Assembly: GCF_014863355.1 (NCBI RefSeq)
Contig: NZ_JACZEP010000002.1
Coordinates: 496,001-560,000, forward strand
Length of the DNA stretch: 64,000 nucleotides
DNA from: Aminobacter carboxidus
Lineage (GTDB): Bacteria; Pseudomonadota; Alphaproteobacteria; Rhizobiales; Rhizobiaceae
Direction of reading: 5' to 3'
Shown: piece after piece, positions 1 through 8,927 of the stretch
Numbering within the stretch: position 1 is the first letter of the stretch
Layout: each line of letters starts with the position of its first letter
Position numbers and translations under genes: made by a program
Notes under the pieces: generated by a model
Seen by the model: only the letters and a program-made list of their open reading frames with translations
Told to the model about the DNA's origin: nothing
Databases searched by the model: none

Positions 1-1
1 G

Positions 2-661
2 GATTGCTGGCCGACGATCGACTCCGCGACGATGATCGAGGCGAGCCAGGCGATCCGCAAGGTCGGCCTGGCGCTGTCGGCGCATTCCGCTGTCGCGCAT
101 GTCGATTGGCGCGCGGCGGATGCCGCCAAGAGCTTCGAGGCCGACAAGGCCGACCTTGTGACGCTGGCCTATGTGCTGGACGAGCTGTCGCCGGCGGAAG
201 GGCTCGCGCTTGTCGAACGGTTGTGGGCAGCCACCGGTGGTCTGCTGGTGGTTGTCGAGCCGGGTACGCCTGCCGGCTGGCGACGCATGATGGCAGTGCG
301 GTCGCGCCTCATCGAGCTTGGCGCGCATCTGGCCGCCCCTTGTCCGCACAGCCATGCCTGTCCGATCGTCGAACCCGACTGGTGCCATTTCTCGCGGCGG
401 GTGGCGCGCTCGCGGCTGCATCGGCTGACCAAGCGCGGCGAGGTGCCGTGGGAAGACGAAAAGTACATCTTCCTGGCTGCCTCGCGATTGCCGGCTGAAA
501 CATTCCGCGCCCGGGTGCTGGCGCCAGCGCGCGGCGGATCGGGGAAGATCCTGCTCAAACTGTGCCTGGAAAACGGCTCGGTCGAGGAAAAGCTTTTGAC
601 CAAGCGCGACGGAGATCTGTTCAAGGCGGCGCGTCGGGCCGACTGGGGCGACGTTTTGTAG
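2..661 (+). CDS. Rsm22-family small ribosomal subunit methyltransferase-like protein (5' partial)
   Basis: The window opens inside this gene; the open frame runs from base 2 and about 219 C-terminal residues are present. Family knowledge: Rsm22/METTL17 proteins have a class I SAM-methyltransferase fold and act in small-subunit ribosome assembly in mitochondria; the bacterial role is less clear. Seen here: a TLAYVLDELSP segment typical of the methyltransferase core, LLVVVEPGTPAGW, and a cysteine cluster, CPHSHACP followed by DWCHF, with another cysteine about 60 residues later in KLCLENG. The spacing C-x5-C-x7-C plus a distal Cys resembles the iron-sulphur ligand pattern I recall for METTL17. 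PWEDEKYIF is a further family block. The SAM-binding N-terminus lies outside the window. Confidence 0.85.
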   Translation, partial: DCWPTIDSATMIEASQAIRKVGLALSAHSAVAHVDWRAADAAKSFEADKADLVTLAYVLDELSPAEGLALVERLWAATGGLLVVVEPGTPAGWRRMMAVRSRLIELGAHLAAPCPHSHACPIVEPDWCHFSRRVARSRLHRLTKRGEVPWEDEKYIFLAASRLPAETFRARVLAPARGGSGKILLKLCLENGSVEEKLLTKRDGDLFKAARRADWGDVL

Positions 662-793
662 GCTTGTCCGTCCTCGGAAAATCAGCCGATTTGCCCGCCC
701 CCCTTTCGCGTTTGCGAAAAAAGCTGTATGAGCCCGGCCACACGAAACGCGGCGCGTCGACAGGCTGTGCCCGCAACGCTCCCGAGTAGACAT

Positions 794-2623
794 ATGAACC
801 TCCGCAATATCGCGATCATCGCGCACGTCGACCATGGCAAGACCACGCTCGTCGACCAGCTTCTCAAGCAATCCGGCTCTTTCCGCGAAAACCAGCGCGT
901 CGCCGAACGCGCGATGGATTCGAACGATCTCGAAAAGGAACGCGGCATCACCATCCTGGCCAAGGCGACCTCGGTCGACTGGAAGGATACCCGCATCAAC
1001 ATCGTCGATACCCCTGGCCACGCCGATTTCGGCGGTGAAGTCGAGCGTATCCTGTCGATGGTCGACAGCGCGATCGTGCTGGTCGACGCCGCCGAAGGCC
1101 CGATGCCGCAGACCAAGTTCGTCGTCGGCAAGGCGCTCAAGGTCGGCCTGAAGCCGATCGTCGTCATCAACAAGATCGACCGTCCAGACGGCCGCCACCA
1201 GGAAGTCATCAACGAGGTGTTCGACCTGTTTGCAGCGCTCGACGCCACCGACGAACAGCTCGACTTCCCGATCCTCTACGGTTCGGGCCGCGATGGCTGG
1301 GTCTCCGAGAATCCGGAAGGCCCCAAGGACCAGGGCCTCGCGCCGCTGTTCGACCTCGTGCTCAAGCACGTTCCGGCGCCGACGGTTCACCCCGGCCCGT
1401 TCCGCATGATCGGCACCATTCTCGAGGCAAACCCGTTCCTCGGCCGCATCATCACCGGCCGCATCGAATCCGGCACGCTGAAGTCCAACATGCCGGTCAA
1501 GGTGCTGCACCATGACGGTTCGCTGCTGGAAACCGGCCGCGTCTCCAAGATCCTGGCTTTCCGTGGCCTCGAGCGCCAGCCGATCGAAGAAGCGCAGGCA
1601 GGCGACATCGTCGCCATCGCCGGCCTTTCCAAGGGCACCGTCGCCGACACCTTCTGCGACCCGGCCGTGACCGAGCCGCTGCATGCGCAGCCGATCGATC
1701 CGCCGACCGTGACCATGTCCTTCATCGTCAACGACTCGCCGCTGGCCGGCACCGAAGGCGACAAGGTCACCAGCCGCGTCATCCGCGACCGTCTGCTCAA
1801 GGAAGCCGAAGGCAACGTCGCCCTCAAGATCGAGGAATCGGCCGACAAGGATTCGTTCTACGTCTCCGGCCGTGGCGAGCTTCAGCTGGCCGTGCTGATC
1901 GAAACGATGCGCCGCGAGGGCTTCGAGCTCGCCGTGTCGCGTCCGCGCGTGGTCATGCAGAAGGACGAGAACGGCGAACTGCTCGAGCCGGTCGAAGAAG
2001 TCGTCATCGACGTCGATGAAGAGCATGCCGGCGTCGTCGTGCAGAAGATGTCGGAGCGCAAGGCCGAGATGATCGAGCTGCGTCCTTCGGGCGGCAACCG
2101 CCAGCGCCTGGTGTTCCATGCGCCGACGCGCGGCCTGATCGGCTATCAGTCGGAGCTTCTGACCGATACGCGTGGCACGGCAGTGATGAACCGCCTGTTC
2201 CACTCCTATCAGCCCTACAAGGGTGAGCTGCCCGGCCGTACCAACGGCGTGCTGATCTCCAACGAGCAGGGCGAGTCGGTGGCATTCGCCATGTGGAACC
2301 TTGAAGATCGCGGCCCGATGGTCATCGACGCCGGCGTCAAGGTCTATCAGGGCATGATCATCGGCATCCACAGCCGCGACAACGACCTCGAGGTCAACGT
2401 GCTGAAGGGCAAGAAGCTGACCAACATCCGTGCCGCCGGCAAGGATGAAGCGGTGCGCCTGACGCCGCCGATCCGCATGACGCTGGAGCGCGCTCTGGCC
2501 TGGATCCAGGACGACGAGCTGGTCGAAGTGACGCCGAAGACCATCCGCCTGCGCAAGCTCTATCTCGACCCGAACGAGCGCAAGCGCTTCGAGAAGTCCT
2601 CGAAGACCGCCGGCGCGGCATAA
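794..2623 (+). CDS. typA: Translational GTPase TypA/BipA
   Basis: Ribosome-associated GTPase of the EF-G/LepA group, involved in 50S assembly and stress or cold adaptation. The product is 609 residues, the usual family length. The start is placed at the ATG beginning MNLRNIAIIAHVDHGKTTL, because the frame upstream to 728 carries no conserved sequence. Seen: P-loop AHVDHGKTT near residues 9-17, RGITI switch I, DTPGHADFGGEV (G3), NKIDRPD (G4), then the EF-Tu domain 2-like, EF-G domain III/V and TypA-specific C-terminal regions with PTRGLIGYQSELLTDTRG. No strong Shine-Dalgarno sequence precedes the ATG. It ends just before a clear intrinsic terminator, so it is probably the last gene of its transcript. 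Confidence 0.97.
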   Translation: MNLRNIAIIAHVDHGKTTLVDQLLKQSGSFRENQRVAERAMDSNDLEKERGITILAKATSVDWKDTRINIVDTPGHADFGGEVERILSMVDSAIVLVDAAEGPMPQTKFVVGKALKVGLKPIVVINKIDRPDGRHQEVINEVFDLFAALDATDEQLDFPILYGSGRDGWVSENPEGPKDQGLAPLFDLVLKHVPAPTVHPGPFRMIGTILEANPFLGRIITGRIESGTLKSNMPVKVLHHDGSLLETGRVSKILAFRGLERQPIEEAQAGDIVAIAGLSKGTVADTFCDPAVTEPLHAQPIDPPTVTMSFIVNDSPLAGTEGDKVTSRVIRDRLLKEAEGNVALKIEESADKDSFYVSGRGELQLAVLIETMRREGFELAVSRPRVVMQKDENGELLEPVEEVVIDVDEEHAGVVVQKMSERKAEMIELRPSGGNRQRLVFHAPTRGLIGYQSELLTDTRGTAVMNRLFHSYQPYKGELPGRTNGVLISNEQGESVAFAMWNLEDRGPMVIDAGVKVYQGMIIGIHSRDNDLEVNVLKGKKLTNIRAAGKDEAVRLTPPIRMTLERALAWIQDDELVEVTPKTIRLRKLYLDPNERKRFEKSSKTAGAA

Positions 2624-2641
2624 GCTTCGCGGCAGGAACCT

Positions 2642-2674
2642 AAAAAGGGCGTCTCCGCCGGAGGCGCCCTTTTT
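2642..2674 (+). terminator. Intrinsic terminator after typA
   Basis: Arms AAAAAGGGCG and CGCCCTTTTT flank an inner GC stem with one G-U pair, and the right arm ends in five T. It begins 19 bases after the typA stop. Because the left arm starts with A5 it could also stop transcription of the minus-strand gene that ends at 2696. Confidence 0.85.
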
Positions 2675-2695
2675 GTTTGCGGCGGACTGGCAGAC

Positions 2696-3010
2696 TCACA
2701 TCTCGATGATCGGGGCGACCTCGACCGACCCCCCGGCGACAAGGATCGGGCATCCCTTGGCGATGCGGGCGGCGTCGGCGGGGTCCTTCGCGTCGACCAC
2801 CGAGTAGCCGCTGACCGGATTGGCGCCGCCGTCATTGGTGACCGTGCCGTTGGCGGCGACTGTCTGTGACTTGCCGACCGGATTGCCGCCGTCGACGACG
2901 GCCGCACCCAGCGCGCCGAACCAGTCCATCCAGGCCTTCATCACCTTGGCGCCTTCTTCTTCCGACTGCGGCATCGCACCGCCGTGATAGACGAAGAGAA
3001 ACTTGGCCAT
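2696..3010 (-). CDS. YciI/DGPF-domain small protein
   Basis: A 104-residue protein beginning MAKFLFVYHGG, with AWMDWFGALGAAVVDGGNPVG and SGYSVVDAKDPADAARIAKGCP. This is the YCII-related (DGPF) ferredoxin-like fold, often of unknown biochemical role and sometimes fused or linked to ECF sigma factors; none is adjacent here. The start is fixed by GGAGGAG six bases upstream; an in-frame ATG 12 codons earlier has no such site and gives non-conserved sequence. Convergent with typA. No substrate can be assigned. Confidence 0.85.
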   Translation of the reverse strand: MAKFLFVYHGGAMPQSEEEGAKVMKAWMDWFGALGAAVVDGGNPVGKSQTVAANGTVTNDGGANPVSGYSVVDAKDPADAARIAKGCPILVAGGSVEVAPIIEM

Positions 3011-3215
3011 GACATCTCCTCCATGGCGTGCCGACATGCCGGCCATCCGGCATGAAGCCAGCGCGCGGGCTATTCATTTGCCGAGAGCCGGTCACGGGCA
3101 ATCTGATTTCACGTCCGATCTCGCAAAGTTGATGGCACAGGCGTCCGTTTCGGCTGGTGGTTGCAAGTTGCGACGCATGCCGTAAGTTTCCGCAAACAGC
3201 CAATCGGGGATGACG

Positions 3216-3827
3216 ATGGAACCGACCTCGCTTCTGATCTTTGCCGGTGCTCTGCTTGTTGCCGCCGGTTCGCCCGGGCCTTCCATTGCCGCGCTCGTGG
3301 CACGGGTCATTTCGAAGGGCTTCCGCGACGTGCTGCCGTTCCTGGCGGCAATGTGGATCGGTGAGGCGATCTGGCTGTCCCTGGCGGTGTTTGGCCTCGC
3401 CTTCGTGGCGCAGTCGTTCCACATGGCCTTCGTCGTGGTCAAATGGGCAGGTGTCGCCTATCTCGTCTATCTCGCCTGGAAAATGTGGACTGCGCCCGTC
3501 GAGGCACGCGAGGGCGAGATGCCGAGCCAGGACTCCCCGCTCAAGCTGTTTGCCGCCGGCATGGCCGTGACGCTCGGCAATCCCAAGATCATGATGTTCT
3601 ACCTGGCGCTGCTTCCGACCATCATCGACCTCGCCTCGGTGACCGTTGTCGGCTGGATGGAACTGACGCTGACAATGGCGGCGGTGCTGATCGCCATCGA
3701 CCTTGCCTGGGTGTTCGCGGCGGCGCAGGCGCGCAAGCTTTTGCGCAGCACGCGGGCGATGCGAATCGCGAATCGGGTGAGCGCGACGACGATGGCGGGG
3801 GCTGCCGCGGCGATTGCCGCACGGTAA
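3216..3827 (+). CDS. LysE/RhtB-family amino-acid exporter
   Basis: Integral membrane protein of 203 residues with about six hydrophobic segments. The N-terminal GALLVAAGSPGPSIAALVARVISKG is the LysE/RhtB signature region with the SPGP turn, and TLGNPKIMMFYLALLP is the second conserved block. Family members export amino acids or derivatives such as lysine, homoserine, threonine or cysteine; the substrate here is unknown. The second ATG (3216) is preferred over 3210 because the GGGG at 3206-3209 then has a workable spacing. It stands alone; a GC-rich palindrome follows the stop codon. Confidence 0.88.
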   Translation: MEPTSLLIFAGALLVAAGSPGPSIAALVARVISKGFRDVLPFLAAMWIGEAIWLSLAVFGLAFVAQSFHMAFVVVKWAGVAYLVYLAWKMWTAPVEAREGEMPSQDSPLKLFAAGMAVTLGNPKIMMFYLALLPTIIDLASVTVVGWMELTLTMAAVLIAIDLAWVFAAAQARKLLRSTRAMRIANRVSATTMAGAAAAIAAR

Positions 3828-3828
3828 A

Positions 3829-3843
3829 GGCGAAAATTTCGCC
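3829..3843. promoter_or_regulatory. 15-bp palindrome after the LysE-type gene
   Basis: GGCGAAA and TTTCGCC are perfect complements around one A, directly after the exporter stop codon. With a single-base centre it is too tight for an efficient RNA hairpin, so a protein-binding site or chance are both possible. A second inverted repeat, GCAGGC/GCCTGC at 3891-3909, lies further into the leader of the NAD-GDH gene. Confidence 0.3.
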
Positions 3844-4015
3844 AGACACTACCTGCTGCGTTCGTTGCCGACGCTGCGTCAGCCTATTTCGCAGGCAATT
3901 TCTGCCTGCCCGCTAGGCGTTTTTCCATACCTTCCGTCAAACCTTTGTCGCTAAAGGCAGGCCATCTGCTACGATAGTCGCAAAAGCATGTGACGGGACG
4001 GGAGAAACTAGCGTC

Positions 4016-7000
4016 ATGGCCGCATCTGTGAAGTCGAAGGCGAAATCCGCCAAGACTGCATCCGCCTCCAAATCCTCCAACAGACCTCCCCAGCTCCACG
4101 AACTGCTGCTCGCCCGAGCGCCGGCCGAGGACGTGGCCGACTACGAGCCGGGCATGCTGGAGCGCGCCGCACAGCTCGCCGAGCAGGCCGTGCTCAAGCA
4201 TCGCAAGGGCTCCTCGGTCATCGACATCGAGACCGACGCCGGCGTCGTCCGCCACGGCCGGCCGGTCACCGTCGTTACCGTCGTCAACGACAACATGCCG
4301 TTCCTGTTCGATTCGGTGCTCGGCGAGATCACCGATGCCGCCGGCGAGCCGGTGCTTGTGACCCACCCGGTCATTTTGGTGCGCCATGGCCGCACCGGTG
4401 TCGACGAGATCCTGAGTGACGGCGGCGCTCATAAGGGCGAAGAGGCCGCCGACAAGCTCAGCGTCATTCACGTCCACATCCCGCCGCTCGGCAAGGATGC
4501 CGCCGAAGCGTTGCGCGAGCGGCTGAAAAAGGTGCTCGGACAGGTCCGCGCCGCCGTCACCGACTGGAAGCCGATGTTGGCCAGGCTCGACCAGGCGATC
4601 TCGGAATTCCGCTACGCGCCGATCCCGCTCGACAAGCATTCGGTGACCGAGGCGATCGCCTTCCTCGAATGGCTGCGCGACGACAACTTCACCTTCCTCG
4701 GCATGCGCGAGTTCAAATATTCGGGCGGCGAAAAGAGCGGCACGCTGGAGCGCTCGGACAAGGCGGGTCTCGGTATTCTCGGCGACCCCGACGTTCTGGT
4801 GCTGCGCCGCGACACCATCGACGCGACATCGACGACGCCCGAAATCCGCGCCTTCCTGCATGGTCCGGACCCGTTGATCGTGACCAAGGCCAACGCCAAG
4901 TCGGCTGTGCATCGCCGCGCCTATCTCGATTACATCGGCATCAAGACATACGATACCAAGGGCCAGTTGTCGGGCGAGCTGCGTATCGTCGGCCTGTTCA
5001 CCTCGACCGCCTATACGCGCTCGGTGATGAAGATCCCCTATTTGCGCTCCAAGGCTGAAACAGTGGTCCAGAAGTCGGGCTTCGACCCTGCCGACCATTC
5101 CGGCAAGGCGCTGATCAACGTGCTCGAATCCTACCCGCGCGACGAGCTGTTCCAGGTCGCCGTGCCGACGCTGCGCAAGCATGCCGAGGCGATCCTCGGC
5201 CTCGTCGAGCGGCCACGGGTGCGCGCGCTGGTGCGTGCCGACCAGTTTGACCGCTTCGTCTCGGTGCTGATCTTCGTGCCGCGCGATCGCTACGACTCGG
5301 TGGTGCGCGAAAAGATCGGCGCCTATCTCAAGAAGGTCTTCGAAGGACGCTTGTCGGCTTACTACCCGGCGTTCCCGGAAGGCGGACTTGCACGCGTGCA
5401 CTTCATCATCGGCCGCTCCGGCGGCAAGACGCCGAAGGTCGAGCAGTCAGCGATCGAAGCAGCACTCCGCGACATCGTCACGACCTGGGAGGACGGGTTG
5501 CGCGAGGCTTCGGCCGAAGCTGGCACGTCGACGGCACTGGTGGCCGTCGCCAACCAGTTCCCCGAGGACTACCGCAACAGCTTTTCGCCGGCGGCAGCGC
5601 TGCTGGACGCCGAGCGGATCGCCACGATCAGCCCAACCAATCCGATCGTCATCGACTGCTATCGCGACACCAGCCAGAAGCCGGAGCAGGCTTCGCTGAA
5701 GATCTATCACCACGGCGCGCCGGTGGCGTTGTCGCGGCGCGTGCCGCTGCTCGAGAACATGGGCTTCCGGGTCATCAGCGAGCGCACTTTCGAGATTGGC
5801 GAGAAGGGTGAAAGCCAGATCTTCATCCACGACATGGAGCTGGAAAACGCCTACGGCCGGCCGATCGACCTCGCCGATAGCGGTTCGCTGTTCGAAGAGG
5901 TGTTCCTGTCGGTGTGGACCGGTGATGCCGACAATGACGGCTACAATGCGCTGGCCCAGACGGCCGGGCTCGGCTCCAATGAAATCGTCATCCTGCGCGC
6001 CTATGGCCGCTATTTGCAGCAGGCAGGCATTCCGCAGAGCCAGGACTTCATTGCGGCTGCGCTGAACCGCTATCCCGATATCGCGCGCGGCCTGCACGCG
6101 CTGTTTGTTGCCCGGCTCGATCCGGCGCAGGAAAAGGATGGCCTGGTCACTGCCAAGCACCTGAAGGCCAAGATCAAGGATGCGCTCGAAGCAGTCCCCA
6201 ACATCGACGACGACACCATCATCCGGCGCTACGTCAACCTGATCGAGGCCTCACTGCGTACCAACCACTTTGTCGGCGGCAAGAAGGAGCGCGGCCAGTC
6301 GCTGGCGATCAAGCTCGACTCGCGCAGCGTCGAAGGCCTGCCCGAGCCGCGGCCGTGGCGCGAGATCTTCGTCTATGGTTCCGAGGTCGAAGGCCTGCAC
6401 CTGCGTTTTGGCGCAGTGGCGCGCGGCGGTCTGCGCTGGTCGGACCGTGCCCAGGACTACCGCACCGAGGTGCTCGGTCTGGTCAAGGCGCAGCAGGTCA
6501 AGAACGCCGTCATCGTGCCGGTCGGCGCCAAGGGCGGGTTCTTCCCCAAGCGCCTGCCGGTTGGCGGCAGCCGTGACGCGGTGTTCGAGGCCGGCAAGGC
6601 GGCTTATGTCAATTTCGTCTCCAGCCTGCTGTCGATCACCGACAATCTCGACGGCGACAAGGTGGTGCCGCCTGCGGGTGTCGTCCGTCGCGACATCGAC
6701 GACCCGTATTTCGTCGTTGCCGCCGACAAGGGCACGGCGACCTTCTCCGACACCGCAAACGGCATCAGCGACAAGCACGGCTTCTGGCTCGACGATGCTT
6801 TCGCCTCGGGCGGTTCGGCCGGCTACGACCACAAGAAGATGGGCATCACCGCGCGTGGTGCCTGGGAGGCCGTGAAGCGGCATTTCCGCGAGATGAACCG
6901 CGACATCCAGACGACGCCATTCACAGTCGTCGGCGTCGGCGACATGTCGGGTGACGTGTTCGGCAACGGCATGCTGTTGTCGGAACAGACGCGGCTGATC

Positions 7001-8809
7001 GCCGCTTTCGACCATCGCGACATTTTCATCGATCCAGATCCCGACATGGCGGCGTCGTTTGCCGAGCGCAAGCGCATGTTCGACCTGCCGCGTTCGAGCT
7101 GGCAGGACTATGACAAGTCGAAGCTGTCGGCTGGTGGCGTGATCGTTTCGCGCGCTCAGAAGTCGGTGACGCTGCCGCAGGCGGCAGCGACCGCGATCGG
7201 CCTCGCCAAGACAACGGCGTCGCCGACCGAGATCATGAATGCCATCCTGCGGGCACAGGTCGACCTGTTGTGGTTCGGCGGTATCGGCACCTATGTCCGG
7301 GCGACCGGCGAGACCAACCAGGAGGTCGGTGACCGCGCCAATGACGCAATCCGGGTCACCGCCACCGACCTCAGGGTCAAGGTGATCGGCGAGGGTGCCA
7401 ATCTCGGTACCACGCAACGCGCACGCATCGAGTTCGGCCTCAAGGGCGGGCGTTGCAACTCGGATGCCATCGACAATTCGGGCGGCGTCAACTCGTCCGA
7501 CGTCGAGGTCAACATCAAGATCGCCCTGGCTTCGGCCATGCGCAAGGGCACGCTGCAGCGGCCGGCGCGCAACAAGTTCCTGGCCGAGATGACCGAAGAG
7601 GTTGCCGGCCTGGTGCTGGCCAACAACTACGAGCAGACGCTGGCGCTGTCGGTGGCCGCCAAGCGCGGCATCCAGGATATCGCGCATCAGGGCCGCTTCA
7701 TGAGCGCGCTCGAAGCGCGCGGCCTGCTCGACCGCGCGGTCGAGAATCTGCCCTGGCCGCCGGCTTTGGCCGAACGCCAGACGCGCGGCGAACCGCTGAC
7801 CCGCGCCGAGCTCGGTGTGCTTTTGGCCTACGCCAAGATCGTGCTGTTCTCCGATATCGTCGCCAGCGACGTGCCTGACGAAGCGCATTTCGAACGCGAT
7901 CTGCTCGGCTACTTCCCCGAGCGCATGGCCAAGAAATATGCCGCCGAGATCGGCGGTCACCGGCTGCGGCGCGAGATCATCGCGCGTGTTGTCGCCAATG
8001 ATCTCGTCAATCGCGGCGGACCGTCATTCGTCAACCGGCTGCAGGAAGCGAGCGGCCGTTCGGCGGCCGAGGTGGTGCGCGCCTTCGCCGTCGTGCGTGA
8101 CGGTTTTGCCCTGCCGGCGCTCTATCGCGAGATCGACGCGCTCGACAACGTCGTCGAGGGTACATTGCAACTGGACCTGTACCAGGCGGTGAGCCGGCTG
8201 ATCTTCGGCACCAGCGGCTGGTATCTGCGCAATGAACAGAGCGACGCGCCGTTGGCGAGCCGCATCGCCGAGCTGCAGGAGGCCCGCGCGGCACTGGAGC
8301 CCAAATTCTCGGGCATGCTGCCGGCGTTCACCCGCGACCGCATCCACAACCGCAAGGCCGGCTTTGCTGCTGCCGGTGCGCCCGAGAAGCTGGCCGAACG
8401 GCTGTCGCTGCTCGAAGTCGGCGAACTGGTGCCCGACATTGCGCTGGTGGCGAAGACCGCCAAGGCCGACATCCTGGCAGCCGCCAAGGCGTTCTTCGGC
8501 GTCTCCGAGGCGTTCCGCATTCCGCGGATCGAGGATGCGACGCATGCCATCGCCACCTCCGACTATTACGAGGGGCTGGCATTGTCGCGTGCATCCGACA
8601 CGATCGGGGCGGCACGTCGCGGCATCGCGGTTGCGGCCCTGACCGGCTTTGGCACCGCTGCCGATCCGGTTGCGGCATGGCTCGAGGCTGGTGGTGACAG
8701 GATCAACCGCACCCGCGAAAGGCTACAGGCCCTGACCGAGGGCGGCGACATCACCGTGTCGCGGCTGACGGTGGCCGCCGGGCTGATGAGCGATCTGTCG
8801 GGCCGATAG
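4016..8809 (+). CDS. NAD-specific glutamate dehydrogenase, large 180-kDa type
   Basis: A 1597-residue enzyme catalysing reversible oxidative deamination of glutamate to 2-oxoglutarate with NAD. The length matches the large GDH class known from Streptomyces, Caulobacter and Pseudomonas. The N-terminal ~700 residues hold the ACT-like regulatory region (MPFLFDSVLGEI; FTFLGMREF). The catalytic dehydrogenase region begins near residue 800 with GGLRWSDRAQDYRTEVLGLV and VPVGAKGGF, followed by VVAADKGTATFSDTAN and VGVGDMSGDVFGNGMLLS; DLLWFGGIGTYV and GEGANLGTT lie further on. The start ATG at 4016 follows GGGAGAAA. Monocistronic, with a strong hairpin 13 bases after the stop. Probable role: using glutamate as a carbon source. 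Confidence 0.97.
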   Translation: MAASVKSKAKSAKTASASKSSNRPPQLHELLLARAPAEDVADYEPGMLERAAQLAEQAVLKHRKGSSVIDIETDAGVVRHGRPVTVVTVVNDNMPFLFDSVLGEITDAAGEPVLVTHPVILVRHGRTGVDEILSDGGAHKGEEAADKLSVIHVHIPPLGKDAAEALRERLKKVLGQVRAAVTDWKPMLARLDQAISEFRYAPIPLDKHSVTEAIAFLEWLRDDNFTFLGMREFKYSGGEKSGTLERSDKAGLGILGDPDVLVLRRDTIDATSTTPEIRAFLHGPDPLIVTKANAKSAVHRRAYLDYIGIKTYDTKGQLSGELRIVGLFTSTAYTRSVMKIPYLRSKAETVVQKSGFDPADHSGKALINVLESYPRDELFQVAVPTLRKHAEAILGLVERPRVRALVRADQFDRFVSVLIFVPRDRYDSVVREKIGAYLKKVFEGRLSAYYPAFPEGGLARVHFIIGRSGGKTPKVEQSAIEAALRDIVTTWEDGLREASAEAGTSTALVAVANQFPEDYRNSFSPAAALLDAERIATISPTNPIVIDCYRDTSQKPEQASLKIYHHGAPVALSRRVPLLENMGFRVISERTFEIGEKGESQIFIHDMELENAYGRPIDLADSGSLFEEVFLSVWTGDADNDGYNALAQTAGLGSNEIVILRAYGRYLQQAGIPQSQDFIAAALNRYPDIARGLHALFVARLDPAQEKDGLVTAKHLKAKIKDALEAVPNIDDDTIIRRYVNLIEASLRTNHFVGGKKERGQSLAIKLDSRSVEGLPEPRPWREIFVYGSEVEGLHLRFGAVARGGLRWSDRAQDYRTEVLGLVKAQQVKNAVIVPVGAKGGFFPKRLPVGGSRDAVFEAGKAAYVNFVSSLLSITDNLDGDKVVPPAGVVRRDIDDPYFVVAADKGTATFSDTANGISDKHGFWLDDAFASGGSAGYDHKKMGITARGAWEAVKRHFREMNRDIQTTPFTVVGVGDMSGDVFGNGMLLSEQTRLIAAFDHRDIFIDPDPDMAASFAERKRMFDLPRSSWQDYDKSKLSAGGVIVSRAQKSVTLPQAAATAIGLAKTTASPTEIMNAILRAQVDLLWFGGIGTYVRATGETNQEVGDRANDAIRVTATDLRVKVIGEGANLGTTQRARIEFGLKGGRCNSDAIDNSGGVNSSDVEVNIKIALASAMRKGTLQRPARNKFLAEMTEEVAGLVLANNYEQTLALSVAAKRGIQDIAHQGRFMSALEARGLLDRAVENLPWPPALAERQTRGEPLTRAELGVLLAYAKIVLFSDIVASDVPDEAHFERDLLGYFPERMAKKYAAEIGGHRLRREIIARVVANDLVNRGGPSFVNRLQEASGRSAAEVVRAFAVVRDGFALPALYREIDALDNVVEGTLQLDLYQAVSRLIFGTSGWYLRNEQSDAPLASRIAELQEARAALEPKFSGMLPAFTRDRIHNRKAGFAAAGAPEKLAERLSLLEVGELVPDIALVAKTAKADILAAAKAFFGVSEAFRIPRIEDATHAIATSDYYEGLALSRASDTIGAARRGIAVAALTGFGTAADPVAAWLEAGGDRINRTRERLQALTEGGDITVSRLTVAAGLMSDLSGR

Positions 8810-8821
8810 AGCCTTTGCAGC

Positions 8822-8853
8822 AGTGCCTGCCACGCGTCGCCGTGGCAGGCACT
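8822..8853 (+). terminator. Hairpin terminator after NAD-GDH
   Basis: A perfect 13-bp stem, AGTGCCTGCCACG paired with CGTGGCAGGCACT across a 6-base loop, followed by TTCCTC. The T-run is weak but the stem is long and immediately follows the gene. Confidence 0.75.
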
Positions 8854-8927
8854 TTCCTCAAGGACCACGCAAGCGAACTGCGCTATAGCTCCAGACAACG
8901 CGCTGATGCGGCGCGCGCGGAGGGATG

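Noticed and set aside
3884-5401. 505-codon open frame antisense to the start of NAD-GDH
   Set aside because: GC-rich third-position bias of the real gene opens the antisense frame; its translation has no recognisable domain.
6251-7960. 569-codon open frame antisense to NAD-GDH
   Set aside because: Mirrors the strongly conserved dehydrogenase coding region; the composition is repetitive His/Arg/Asp-rich shadow sequence.
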